DNA of 64,000 nt from Telopea speciosissima (taxonomy: Eukaryota > Streptophyta > Magnoliopsida > Proteales > Proteaceae). The notes beneath the pieces were generated by a model. It had not been told where the DNA came from, did no database searches, and worked only from the letters and a program-made list of their open reading frames with translations. Made by a program: the position numbers and the translations under genes. Below, piece after piece: positions 35,274-45,266 of the stretch. How positions within the stretch are numbered: position 1 is the stretch's first letter; the number at the start of each line of letters is the position of its first letter. Location of the stretch: positions 50,780,540-50,844,539 of the forward strand of contig NC_057916.1 in assembly GCF_018873765.1 (NCBI RefSeq), read 5' to 3'.

Positions 35274-36983
35274 TGATGAGCACATTTATGTGTGAAATCT
35301 TAGGGCATAAAGCATACATTTTACCATATTGGACAGAGTTACTCGGTGCTTTCTTGTGCTTTTTAGGTTTTAGGTGAATTCTTGTGAAAATGGAGGAGAT
35401 GATGCTAAGAAAATGTTTTTAAGGTGTTTAAAGGTGTTAATGGCTTGGATGCGTAGCCCATCGAGTCAGCTTCGCAACGGTTCAAACGGCACATGATTCC
35501 GAGTTCAAACGAAGAAGTTACGACCGTTTCCGTAACGAAGCACGAAAATGGTCTATAGGGGTTTATTTGTAATTATTGACAGTCAGTTGGGGACAAAGTG
35601 AAGCGAAAGTTCAGATTGCAGGGGCCTTAACAAAATTATTAGAAGTTACATTTCTTGTACCCGAAAGATTCCATTTGGAGGGCTCTGGACAGTCCAACTT
35701 CAACTTGAGATATCTTGGGCTCCCGAACTCCAAATTGGACGAAATTTGGGTCTATTTTGGGTTATTTTTCACAAGGAACACAATGGTGAGGCCTATATAA
35801 GCACCCCATGCTCCACTTTTCCTGAAGGACAGAATGGGTATTTTATTTATTCTTGAAGGAATCCTAGTCATCACCCTTACTCTCTCTCTCCTCCAACTTC
35901 TCAAGGGCACTTCTGGAATTTTACTTGGGATAGACTTATTTTGAAAGATATTCTCTCACCTATGGAAAGTTGAAAAATCAAAGATGCTTTGATTTTATTG
36001 CTTGGAGAAGATATCTACAAAGAAAAGGAAGCACTTGTTAGAATTGGAAGTTTACTTTTCTAGAAATAGAAGGTCTATGTAAACAATCTTCTCTTCTTCT
36101 TCTTTCTATTTTTTTCTTTTTTCTTAAGATTCAAGGCATTGTAAAAGAGGAAGGAGAAGAGAATATTCTCTTTTCTTAGGGAATATTTCTCCTACACTTC
36201 CCTCTTCTCCCTTCTCTTCTCTTCCCCCTATAAATACCCCTTGCCCTTTGGGTTGGAAGAAGTTAGTTTTTTAGTTCAGTTTTTAGTTAGTTTTTAGTTC
36301 AATTTTAATTCAGTTTTTTAGTGTAATTTTTACTTCATTCACTTAGTGAAATTTTCTCTTCTTTTCCTATTTTTTGCTTAAGTTCTTAGTTTTAATTTCA
36401 AGTTCCTAGTTTTGATTTCATAAGTCTAGTTTAATGGTTGTAATAGTTTTAGTTTAAAGCTTCCTAGTCTAAGTTCCTATGTTGATGACAAGACATGGAG
36501 ATTTAGAAGAGGAAGCCATGGAGAGTTTATTCAAGTATTCAAGCACATCAAGGTATCTCATTCTCTAAACCCTTAATCTCATTCTCCCTCTCCTTTATCT
36601 CCCTCTATCTTCTTCTTCTTCTCCCTCTATTTCTTTTTTTTTTTTTTTTTATATGGTTGTGGTTTGTGGATGCACTTTTATTCCCTTATTTCTTTTTATG
36701 TGGTTATTATGTGTGACTGCATTTTTATTCCTTTCAATTTGTATTAGTCTGATAGGTTAGATGTTCATGTGTTAAGACGTCAATTTAATCCCTTAATTTT
36801 GTTAGATGCTTATGAGTTAGGATGCATTAATTTTTATTAATTTAATTAGTTTAATTTAACACTTTAATTTGGTTCACTTTGCATTACTTTTAAGTTAGTT
36901 AAATAAAGTGGCGTATATCTCCTCGTGTTCGACCCGTAGCTACGATTGACCCGTACGCTTGCGATTTTATTTTAACTCAAACA
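35274..36983 (+). mobile_element. Solo LTR copy A, in PMD exon 6
   Basis: It runs from TGATGAGCACAT to ACTCAAACA (1710 bp). Flanks CTCGT (35269-35273) and CTCGC (36984-36988) form a 5-bp target duplication with one change. It matches copies B and C throughout. It has a GCCTATATAAGC TATA box near 35793. No internal coding sequence accompanies it. The lineage is unassigned; the end resembles Athila-type LTRs. Confidence 0.9.
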
Positions 36984-38878
36984 CTCGCCATCATGCGCCT
37001 CATGTCGGCATATCGGCTCGCATCCACCTAAACATGATATTCATCCAAGATGTCAAGAATTTGAAAAATAACGGATAAAGTTAGGAAAGTTGGATGTGCT
37101 TACCCCATCATAAGGAAGAGGGAGGCCTAGGTCCGTGTCTGCAGCCCGAGGAGGTGGTAAGATGACCTCAACCATCCCAGGCTTGTGGTGGCGAATAAAC
37201 CACGAATGATACCCAGGATTGTGGTCATCTAGACCAGCAATTCGCAGGGCTGGAACCTCTCCAGAAGGCCCAACACCTGACTCCACCTCCCCTACTCGGG
37301 AGGCGCGAGAAGAGCTCCCACCACCATAGACCCCTGGAATCACGGGGCGACCTGGAAACTGTCAAGAAAAGAAACAAATCAAGATAAAAGCTAGTTTAAC
37401 AATCTATGGAAAAGAGGGGAAAATGGAGAAAATCTCACCTGAGGCCCCTCAGGGGTAAGGGGGACGCAGACTGTCTCTCGGAGAAGGAAGTCAATATAGT
37501 CTGTCTCGGCTAGCACCAGCCCAGTCGCGGGTTCACCAACCCTCCAGTGCTCGATCTCCTCTCGATCCATCAAGGCTGGCTGATGGACCCAAGCAGGAGG
37601 AGGGCAGGGCACCAAGCGAGCCTCAGACCACTGCAGGGACAGTCGCTCTCCCAAGTAAAAGGCAAACCCCCATGGGCCCTCAAAGAGGACCCCGTGAGTG
37701 GAGAGAGCTGAGGCCCTAGCAAACAGGTCCGGCTCTAAAATCATCTCCCCCAAGTAAGGGCGGAGAGAAGCCTATCAAGTAAAAGTCAAGATCAATGCAA
37801 AGAAAAAAAAAAATAAGAAAAGAGAAAATAAGATAAACAATTAGTTTAGATTTACCTCGGTAGGCTGCAGCTCGTTCAGGAGGCCACAAATGGACCCAAG
37901 GTCCTAATCGCGACCACTCTTGAGCAAATGGGACTTATGCCATTGCGTAGTCCGAGGATAGGTGGTCTCGGGATCATCCCCAGGTCTGAAGGTGGGGACC
38001 CTGAACCGAAGAATCTCATAGCTCCATGTCTGTAATAGATAGTCACAAGTGAGCTCAAATAAACAAAAAATAAAACAAAAAAAAAAAAGGAAAAGGCAAA
38101 GTTGACGAAGTTTACCCATAGGACATTATAGCATCCAATCAAGTTCGGCGACCCCCCAACCAGATAGTCCAACATATCTAGGAAATAGGCGTACGCCGAA
38201 CCCCCCCCAATCGTAGCCCGCGGCCACGTCAAAGTTCTCAAAAAAGCAAACATATACGGCATCGGCTGTCACCGTACCCATCATATCGCTGAAAATCACC
38301 TCCGCCAGCAAGAAGAGGAGGAAGCATCGAGCCTGCTGATCCTGAATATCGGATGGCGACTGGTCTATAACAACCCTCTCATCCCAGGTACCCCTCAGGA
38401 CCGACGCGGGGATCTCTCTCCTAGTAATAGCGATCCCCAGCTGATGCCTTTAATACTCTAGGAGCTCTGACGGCTCCGTCCAGGCTATAATCCTCTCCTC
38501 CGGAGTCAGTGTCACGGGTACCCCTCTAAAGGGTAATCCCGTGGTCATGTAGAAATCTAGGGGGGTGACCGTCGCCTCACCAAATGGAAGATGAAACGTA
38601 TGGGTGCTCGACCACCACCTCTCCATTAAAGCCCTCGCAGTCGGGCTGTTTAACTCGTGGGCTAGGGATGAGGCAATGTATCCCAGCCCGGTCCGAACCA
38701 CCCGCGACTGTACCACCGGGCAGAGTATGCGGTACCACTCTGAAACAGCCTCCAGCCTACAATACTTCTTGAGCGAAGGAAGGGGGTTGCCCTGCAAAGA
38801 AAAATAAGGCAAATGGTTAGCCAAAATAGTTGGGACAATAGTTGAATAAATAAATAGTAATGAAAAAAGGGGGGCATT

Positions 38879-39766
38879 ACCTCGATTTATGTGCCAAAAG
38901 ACACTTAGGGTAGTGTTCGATGGCCTCGCTTTGATTTACGTGTCACTAGGTGCCTAGGATGGTATCTAGAGGCATTACCAAGATTTGCATGCCAAAAGAC
39001 ACTTAGGGTAGTGTCTGATGGCATCACTTTGATTTGTGTGTCACTAGGTGCCTAGGATGGTATCTAGAGGCGTTACCTCAATTTACGTGCCAAAAGACAC
39101 TTAGGGTAGTGTTTGATGGCATCGCTTTGATTTGTGTGTCACTAGGTGCCTAGGATGATATCTAGAGGCGTTATCTCGATTTGCATGCCAAAAGACACTT
39201 AAGGTATTGTCCGATGGCCTCGCTTTGATTTGCATGTCACTAGGTGCCTAGGATGGTATCTAGAGGCATTACCTAGATTTGCATGCCAAAAGACACTTAG
39301 GGTAGTGTCTGATGGCATCATTTAGATTTGTGTGTCACTAGGTGCCTGGGATGGTATCTAGAGGCGTTACCTAGATTTGCATGCCAAAAGACACTTAGGG
39401 TAGTGTTTGATGGCCTCGCTTTAATTTGTATGTCACTAGGTGCCTAGGATGGTATCTAGAGGCGTTACCTCGATTTGCATGCCAAAAGACACTTAGGGTA
39501 ATGTCCGATGGCCTCGCTTTGATTTATGTGTCACTAGGTGCCTAGGATGGTATCTAGAGGCGTTACCTCGATTTACATGCCAAAAGACACTTAGGGTAAT
39601 GTTTGATGGCCTCGCTTTGATTTATGTGTCACTAAGTGCCTAGGATGGTATCTAGAGGCGTTACCTCGATTTGCATGCCACAAGACACTTAAGATAGTGT
39701 CTGATGGCATCACTTTGATTTGCGTGTCATTAAGTGCTTGGGGCAAAATCTAGGGACGTTACCTCG
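38879..39766. repeat. 98-bp minisatellite in PMD intron 1, about 9 copies
   Basis: Units repeat every 98 bp (for example 38879, 38977, 39075). Each holds two related halves of about 49 bp: one with GCCAAAAGACACTTAGGGT, the other with GTCACTAGGTGCCTAGGAT, both opening GATTTG. It makes up most of intron 1 (38792-39846). Confidence 0.9.
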
Positions 39767-40093
39767 AATCTATGCGATGAGGTATGAAGCTAATAATATA
39801 ACAAATAAAATGCATAAATTGAAAGGTAAAGAGTAAGACTACTGACCTGGCCCCATATGGAGCGGCAACCATGGCGGGCAGTGTCGACTAAGGTGACCCC
39901 TGAAGGGTACCATGCAGCTCATGCGTCACGAACAGTAGTGCCAAGTAATGGCTCCCTGTGGGACTGGCGTCCGCGTCGACGAAAAGACATGATGAGAGAA
40001 GGAGGGTGAACAAAAAAAAATGGAAGTCAAAAAAATCAAAAAGGCAGGGCTTCGCAGCAAAAAATGGCAATAGAGAGTAAGGTGAGGGCACTT

Positions 40094-40248
40094 CTATTTA
40101 TAAAAAATGCTATCATGCCCACAGCACCGTGGAGATCTCCACGGCGCCGTGGAAGTTCCTCCTCGGAACCGTGGGATTTGGCACGGAGCCGTGCAAGCAC
40201 GGTGCCGCCCATACACAGTGCCGTGCAGGCCCCCACATGGCGCCGTGG
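40094..40248 (-). promoter_or_regulatory. Promoter of antisense PMD gene: TATA box and palindrome array
   Basis: On the minus strand TATAAATAG (40102-40094) lies about 104 bp before the PMD ATG. Just upstream, 40122-40248 holds seven versions of the palindrome CCACGGCGCCGTGG; the copy at 40139-40152 is perfect. The same motif sits upstream of the TATA box in the Tat-A LTR (43577-43688). Confidence 0.8.
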
Positions 40249-40559
40249 CCAAAAAAAAAAAATAAATACATATATATATACAAAAAAATAAATAAATAAA
40301 ATAAGTCCGAGGATTACTCCTCGTGCGAATGGATTATCAGATTACGATGAAAGCCACTTGGAACCCGAATCATGGGGCCCCGCGTATGGTTTGGCTGAGG
40401 TTTTAATTATTTCCGCACTTATGAGCAACTGATCCTTTCCAGAGTCATAGGTCTTCTTTACAGAGTCAATCCATTATTGAATTTTCGTGTTTGGGAGGAT
40501 CGTGTCTCCAGAAAAGAACATCTGATCTACGGGTGTATGTGCAACATAATCCCCAATGA

Positions 40560-43190
40560 AGTTACCAAAACCTTATTGAATGATGCTTCATCACCCACCA
40601 AGCTACACATCCCTAGTGGAGTTCTCAAAATCTGATCCTTGGTTGAGTGGTGCCCCATTACTCTTCAATCCCGATTTCTGTTCAAACAGGTGTCCCTTCA
40701 CCTTCTGGAGCGGTGTTTCATCACCCTCAGAGTTATGCCTTCCTAGTGGATTTGTCAAAACCTAGTGTTTGAGTTAAAATAATCGTACGGGTCAATCGTA
40801 GCTACGGGTCGAACACGAGGAGATATACGCCACTCTATTTAACCAACTTAAAAGTAATGCAAAGTGAACCAAATTAAAGCGTTAAATTAAACTAATTAAA
40901 TTAATAAAAATTAATGCATCCTAACTCATAAGCATCTAACAAAATTAAGGGATTAAATTGACGTCCTAACACATGAGCATCTAACCTATCAGACTAATGC
41001 AAATTGAAAGGAATAAAAATGCAGCCACACATAATAACCACATAAAAAAGAATAACGGAATAAAAGTGCATCCACAAACCACAACCATATAAAAAAAAAA
41101 AAAAAAAAAGAAATAGAGGGAGAAGAAGAAGAAGATAGAGAGAGATAGAGGAGAGGGAAAATAAGATTAAGGGTTTAGAGAATGAGATACCTGGATGTGC
41201 TTGAATACTTGAATAAACTCTCCATGGCTTCCTCTTCTAAATCTCCATGTCTTGTCATCAACATAGGAACTTAGACTAGGAAGCTTTAAACTAAAACTAT
41301 TACAACCATTAAACTAGACTTATGAAATCAAAACTAAGAACTTGAAATCAAAACTAAGAACTTAAGCCAAAAATAGGAAAAGAAGAGAAAATTTCACTAA
41401 GTGAATGAAGTAAAAATTACATTAAAAAACTGAATTAAAATTGAACTAAAAACTGAACTAAAAAACTAACTTCTTACAACCCAGAGGGCAAGGGGTATTA
41501 TAAGGGGAAGAGAGGAGAAGAGAGAAGAGGGAAGTGTAGGAGAAATATTCCCTAAGAAAAGAGAATATTCTCTTCTCCTTCCTCTTTTACAATGCCTTGA
41601 ATCCTAAGAAAAAAGAAAAAAATAGAAAGAAGAAGAAGAGAAGATTATTTACATAGACCTTCTATTTCTAGAAAAGTAAACTTCCAATTCTAACAAGTGC
41701 TTCCTTTTTTTTGTAGATATCTTCTCTAAGCAATAAAATCAAAGCATCTTTGATTTTTCAACTTTTCATAGGTGAGAGAATATCTTTCAAAATAAATCTA
41801 TCCCAAGTAGAATTTCAGAAGTGCCCTTGAGAAGTTGGAGGAGAGAGAGAGTAAGGGTGATGACTCGGATTCCTTCAAGAATAAATAAAATACCCATTCT
41901 GTCTTTCAGAAAACGTGGAGCATGGGGTGCTTATATAGATCTCACCATTGTGTTCCTTGTGAAAAATCACCCAAAATAGACCCAAATTTCGTCCAATTTG
42001 GAGTTCGGGAGCCCAAGATATCTCAAGTTGAAGTTGGACTGTCCAGAGCCCTCCAAATGGAATCTTTCGGGTACAAGAAATATAACTTCTGGTTATTTCG
42101 TTAAGACCCCTGGCATCTGACCTTTTGCTTCATTTTGTCCCTGTCCGACTATCAATAATTACAAATAAACCCCTATAGACCAGTTTCGAGCTTCGTTATG
42201 GAAACGGCCGTAACTTCTTCGTTTCAACTCGGCATCAAGTGCCATTTGAACCGTTGCAAAGCTGACTCGATGGGCTACGCATCCAAGCCATTAACACCTC
42301 TAAACAGCTTAAAAACATTTCCTTAGCATCATCTCCTCCATTTTCACAAGAATTCACCTAAAACCTGAAAAGCACAAGAAAGCACCGAGTAACTCTGTCC
42401 AATGTGGTAAAATGTATGTTTTATGCCCTAAGATTTCACACATAAATGTGCTCATCACCTAGTTCTCGGAAGAGTGATGCCTCATCACCCTCAGAGTTAT
42501 ACATCCTCAGTGAAAATTTTAAACAATCCCCAGTGAAAACTTAATCTTGGGGCCGAGTAGTGCCTTATCTTGACTTGTGGGCCGAGTGGTGCCTTATCAA
42601 GATCTTCGATCAAGTGGTGCCTTATCACCCTCAAATTCGATCTTTAGGCCGAGTGGTACCTTATCTTGATCTGTGGGCCAAGTGGTGCCTTATCTAGATC
42701 TTCGATCGAGCGGTGCCTTATCACCCTCAAATTTCATCTTTGGGCCGAGTGGTGCCTTATCTAGATCTTTGGTCGAGCTGTGCCTTATCACCCTCATGTT
42801 TTCGGTCGAGTGGTGCCTTATCACCCTCAAACTTGATCTGTGGGCTGAGTGGTGCCTTATCTAGATCTTTGGTCTAGCTGTGCCTTATCACCCTCAAACT
42901 TGATCTTTGGGCCGAGTGGTGCCTTATCTTGATCTGTGGGCCGAGTAGTGCCTTATCTAGATCTTCGGTCGAGAGGTGCCTTATCACCCTCAAAATTCTA
43001 TCCCCAGTGGAGCCCCTTATTTTGATCTTTGGGTCGAGTGGTGCCTTATCTAGATCTTCAGGCCGAGTGGTACCTTATCTTGATCTTTGGGCCTAGTGGT
43101 GCCTTATTTAGATCTTTGGTCGAGCGGTGCCTCATCACCCTCATATTTTCGGTCGAGCGATGCCTTATCACCCTCAAAATTTGATTGAGT
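40560..43190. repeat. Tat-A 3' tandem-repeat region, split by solo LTR C
   Basis: Degenerate units of about 33-40 bp built around GAGTGGTGCCTTATC(A) and GATCTTTGGGCC fill 40560-40765 and 42458-43190. Tandem repeats between pol and the 3' LTR are common in Tat elements. ORFs across it (such as 43104-43790 minus) are repeat by-products. Confidence 0.8.
40766..42457 (-). mobile_element. Solo LTR copy C, minus strand
   Basis: The same family as copy A, inverted: 1692 bp, from TGTTTGAGTT to GTGCTCATCA on the plus strand. The target duplication CCTAG is exact (40761-40765 and 42458-42462). It sits in the Tat-A 3' tandem repeats. Confidence 0.92.
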
Positions 43191-43383
43191 AATGGTCACA
43201 AGATAGAGATTTGGTTTTTCCGAGTTTTTCTTTTGAGGATTATCGAAAGATTTCATCGTGATTAACCGTCTCTTTTTAGCAACTCTGTCGCCTTTGAGCA
43301 AAGCGTCAGCAGTACATGCTCTTGGTGACAAAATTAGTCGGTCTTTTGTCTTTACCCTTCGGCTGTTGGCACAGGCCTCAGCC

Positions 43384-43397
43384 AAAGAGGGGTAAAC
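43384..43397 (+). other. Tat-A polypurine tract
   Basis: AAAGAGGGGTAAAC lies immediately before the TG of the 3' LTR. It shows that the PMD gene and the tandem repeats are inside Tat-A, not beside it. Confidence 0.8.
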
Positions 43398-44623
43398 TGT
43401 AGATACTGATTTTTGCCACCCCCTAATTGGCGATGATGACAATGGGACATGGACGATGGACGATGCACTCTCCCTCTTTCTAGATCCAAGATACCTGACC
43501 CATAAGACCAAGAACCATGTTGAGCACAAAATGACCCATTTTAGGCCCAAAAACAAGAAAAAATGGCACTGCGCCCCCACGGCGCCATGGGGATGTGTAC
43601 CGGATTGCCACGGAGCCATGAGAGGATGTGACATCAGCTTACTGACCTCACACACGGCACCGTGGAAAAATCCCCCACGAAGCCGTGGAGGACTTATCTG
43701 GCCAGGAGAGAGAGGGGGTCCCTCCCTATAAATAGGAGGGTCCCCTCCCACATTTTCAAAGGAAATTTTGGGTAGAGAGACCCTCCCCAAGTGATTTCCA
43801 TCCTCTTTGTCTCATTTCTTTCACCCTCTTTTCTCTCCTTTCTCTTATGAGAGTGTGAGTGAGTGAAATTTTCTTGGTCGTGGATAGATCCTTCGATTAT
43901 CCCTTCGAGCATAGAGCGCTCCTGCTCCTAGCCATTGTTATCCCATCAGTGCACGGATAACCATCAAAACCCCTTTAGTTCAGATGTTATTTTGTCTGTT
44001 TTTCTCATCTCCAAATCATTTGAAAGAGCCTTTGCTCTGCCCAGAAAGAATCGGCGTCCGTATGTTCGTCTATCTCCCCTGAGCCAGGGGAATACAGCCA
44101 TACAGGTATAATTACGACATTCTTGTTGATTCAATGTAGTCCTTTCGTATTTCATTATTTTAGTCCCTTTTTTTTCGGATATGTAATGTAGTTTATTATG
44201 CTTTAGTTCAATTCATAGCATCTGAGTGTAATTCATAATATCCCCCATCCCCGTAATAAAAGAGAGAGAACATTCATCTTTATATAACATCTAATACAGA
44301 GAGACCAGCTTCGGCCAGGCGAGGTGGGTGCCTAACACCTTCCCACACTCGTAACTTGACCCCTTACCCGAACCTTTGGTCAGACCATATGGAGTCTTGT
44401 AGCCCGATTCTGCTCACAACGGATAGGGCTACACTCAATGGGTCCTAGGCCCTAACCCTAGGTGGCGACTTCACATTATTTTAGCATATTTTAATGCACG
44501 ATCCCAACCCCCCATTTATCCATATCATACATTGACAATATTATCCATATATATATCCATACATCCAAACCCTTGTCGCCATAAGGCTGGGGAACCCTCG
44601 TCTCGAGGACCACGATACTTACA
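43398..44623 (+). mobile_element. Tat-A 3' LTR
   Basis: It starts TGTAGATACTGATTTTTGCC, a typical Tat LTR opening. It carries CCTAGGTGGCGACTTC at 44458-44473, also seen in the LTR remnant at 26139-26757. The right edge is approximate, since a Tekay fragment abuts it near 44624. Confidence 0.75.
43577..43735 (+). promoter_or_regulatory. Tat-A LTR promoter: palindrome array and TATA box
   Basis: Four versions of CCACGGCGCCGTGG lie at 43577-43590, 43608-43621, 43652-43665 and 43675-43688, followed 39 bp later by TATAAATAG (43727-43735). The layout mirrors the PMD promoter at 40094-40248. Confidence 0.8.
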
Positions 44624-44771
44624 CCCATTTATTTTTTTTTGAATATAGTTACTTAAATTCCTGTAGGCATGTACGTAATTCTTTTAATTAAGTATTCATA
44701 GTAACTTGATGCTTAGAACCTCTTCATGACAGGACCTTACTACCTCATTCAAGCCTGGAGACCCCAACAAC

Positions 44772-44993
44772 ATGATCTATATTAGGCAACTAAGAGATAA
44801 ACTAAATCGGATACAACAAGTACTACCCCGAGCCGAGAACCGATTGGTCTTCTTCCTAACCCTTGCTGACAATAGCGGACCGGAGGGACGAGCCCTTTAC
44901 CTATCCTTAGCCGAGGAGGTTAGAGCCGACATAGAGTACCTACATATGATGGCTTTCATGACCGGAAAGAAGCTGGAACTGCTTGTCTGTTAG
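44772..44993 (+). CDS. Upstream ORF of Tekay-3, 73 aa, intact
   Basis: An open frame, M-YIRQLRDKLNRIQQ...GKKLELLVC, upstream of the Tekay-3 gag. It aligns without gaps to the broken copy at 5456-5677. It is rich in Leu, Arg and Glu and probably helical. It stops six bases before the donor of a 257-bp leader intron (45000-45256). I do not recognise the family. It may be a regulatory upstream ORF or a small accessory protein. Confidence 0.5.
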   Translation: MIYIRQLRDKLNRIQQVLPRAENRLVFFLTLADNSGPEGRALYLSLAEEVRADIEYLHMMAFMTGKKLELLVC

Positions 44994-44999
44994 GCTCAG

Positions 45000-45256
45000 G
45001 TACATAATTAAAAGGTTTTTGTTAAAAATTTAAAATTTATTATATAGTGTCATGCATAGCTTAACATCGCATAAAATACTCTTGAACAGAACACAAGTAA
45101 AAGAAACACTTCATAATAAACAAAAAAAAAAACATATATAATAACACACCTTGCTGGTACGACTACATAAATTCACAGGAATTGTGGTATTGACTAGGAA
45201 TTATTTGTTGACCTCGATAAGGAGTGTTGGATTATTGAACATGTTGCTCTTTTCAG
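45000..45256 (+). other. Predicted leader intron, Tekay-3
   Basis: Donor GCTCAG|GTACATAAT and acceptor GCTCTTTTCAG|AAAAGC flank 257 bp; the gag ATG follows at 45267. It is equivalent to 5201-5449 in Tekay-1. Confidence 0.55.
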
Positions 45257-45266
45257 AAAAGCAACC

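Larger units (their letters stand above)
34948..39990 (-). pseudogene. Seven-exon Plant Mobile Domain (PMD) gene antisense in Tat-A
   Basis: Predicted exons (minus): 39990-39847, 38791-38116, 38029-37856, 37771-37439, 37358-37104, 37027 to 35223 (split by a solo LTR) and 35115-34948. Every junction has GT/AG ends and is phase 0; lengths are 144, 676, 174, 333, 255, 90 (LTR removed) and 168, so all are multiples of three except exon 2, which has a one-base shift. The product is about 613 residues. It opens MSFRRRGRQSH; the PMD core follows (ALMERWWSSTHTFHLPFGEATVTPLDF, TGLPFRGVPV, SYEILRFRVPTF), then a C-terminal coiled coil (HYRREIERLRLANEQLQL). Related proteins include MAIN and MAIL1, plus copies carried by transposons. 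Lesions: stops in exons 1, 2 and 3, the shift in exon 2, and the LTR in exon 6. Confidence 0.8.

Noticed and set aside
38879..39766. Evenly spaced repeats that could suggest a CRISPR array
   Set aside because: The whole 98-bp unit repeats without unique spacers, and the context is a plant retrotransposon intron. It is a minisatellite.
42470..43190. Possible group of regulatory boxes (GAGTGGTGCCTTATC)
   Set aside because: The motif is part of a degenerate tandem array typical of Tat 3' regions and is not found in the Tat-A LTR promoter, unlike the palindromes.
43104..43790. A 228-codon minus-strand ORF
   Set aside because: It crosses the Tat-A tandem repeats, polypurine tract and LTR promoter, so it is not a gene.
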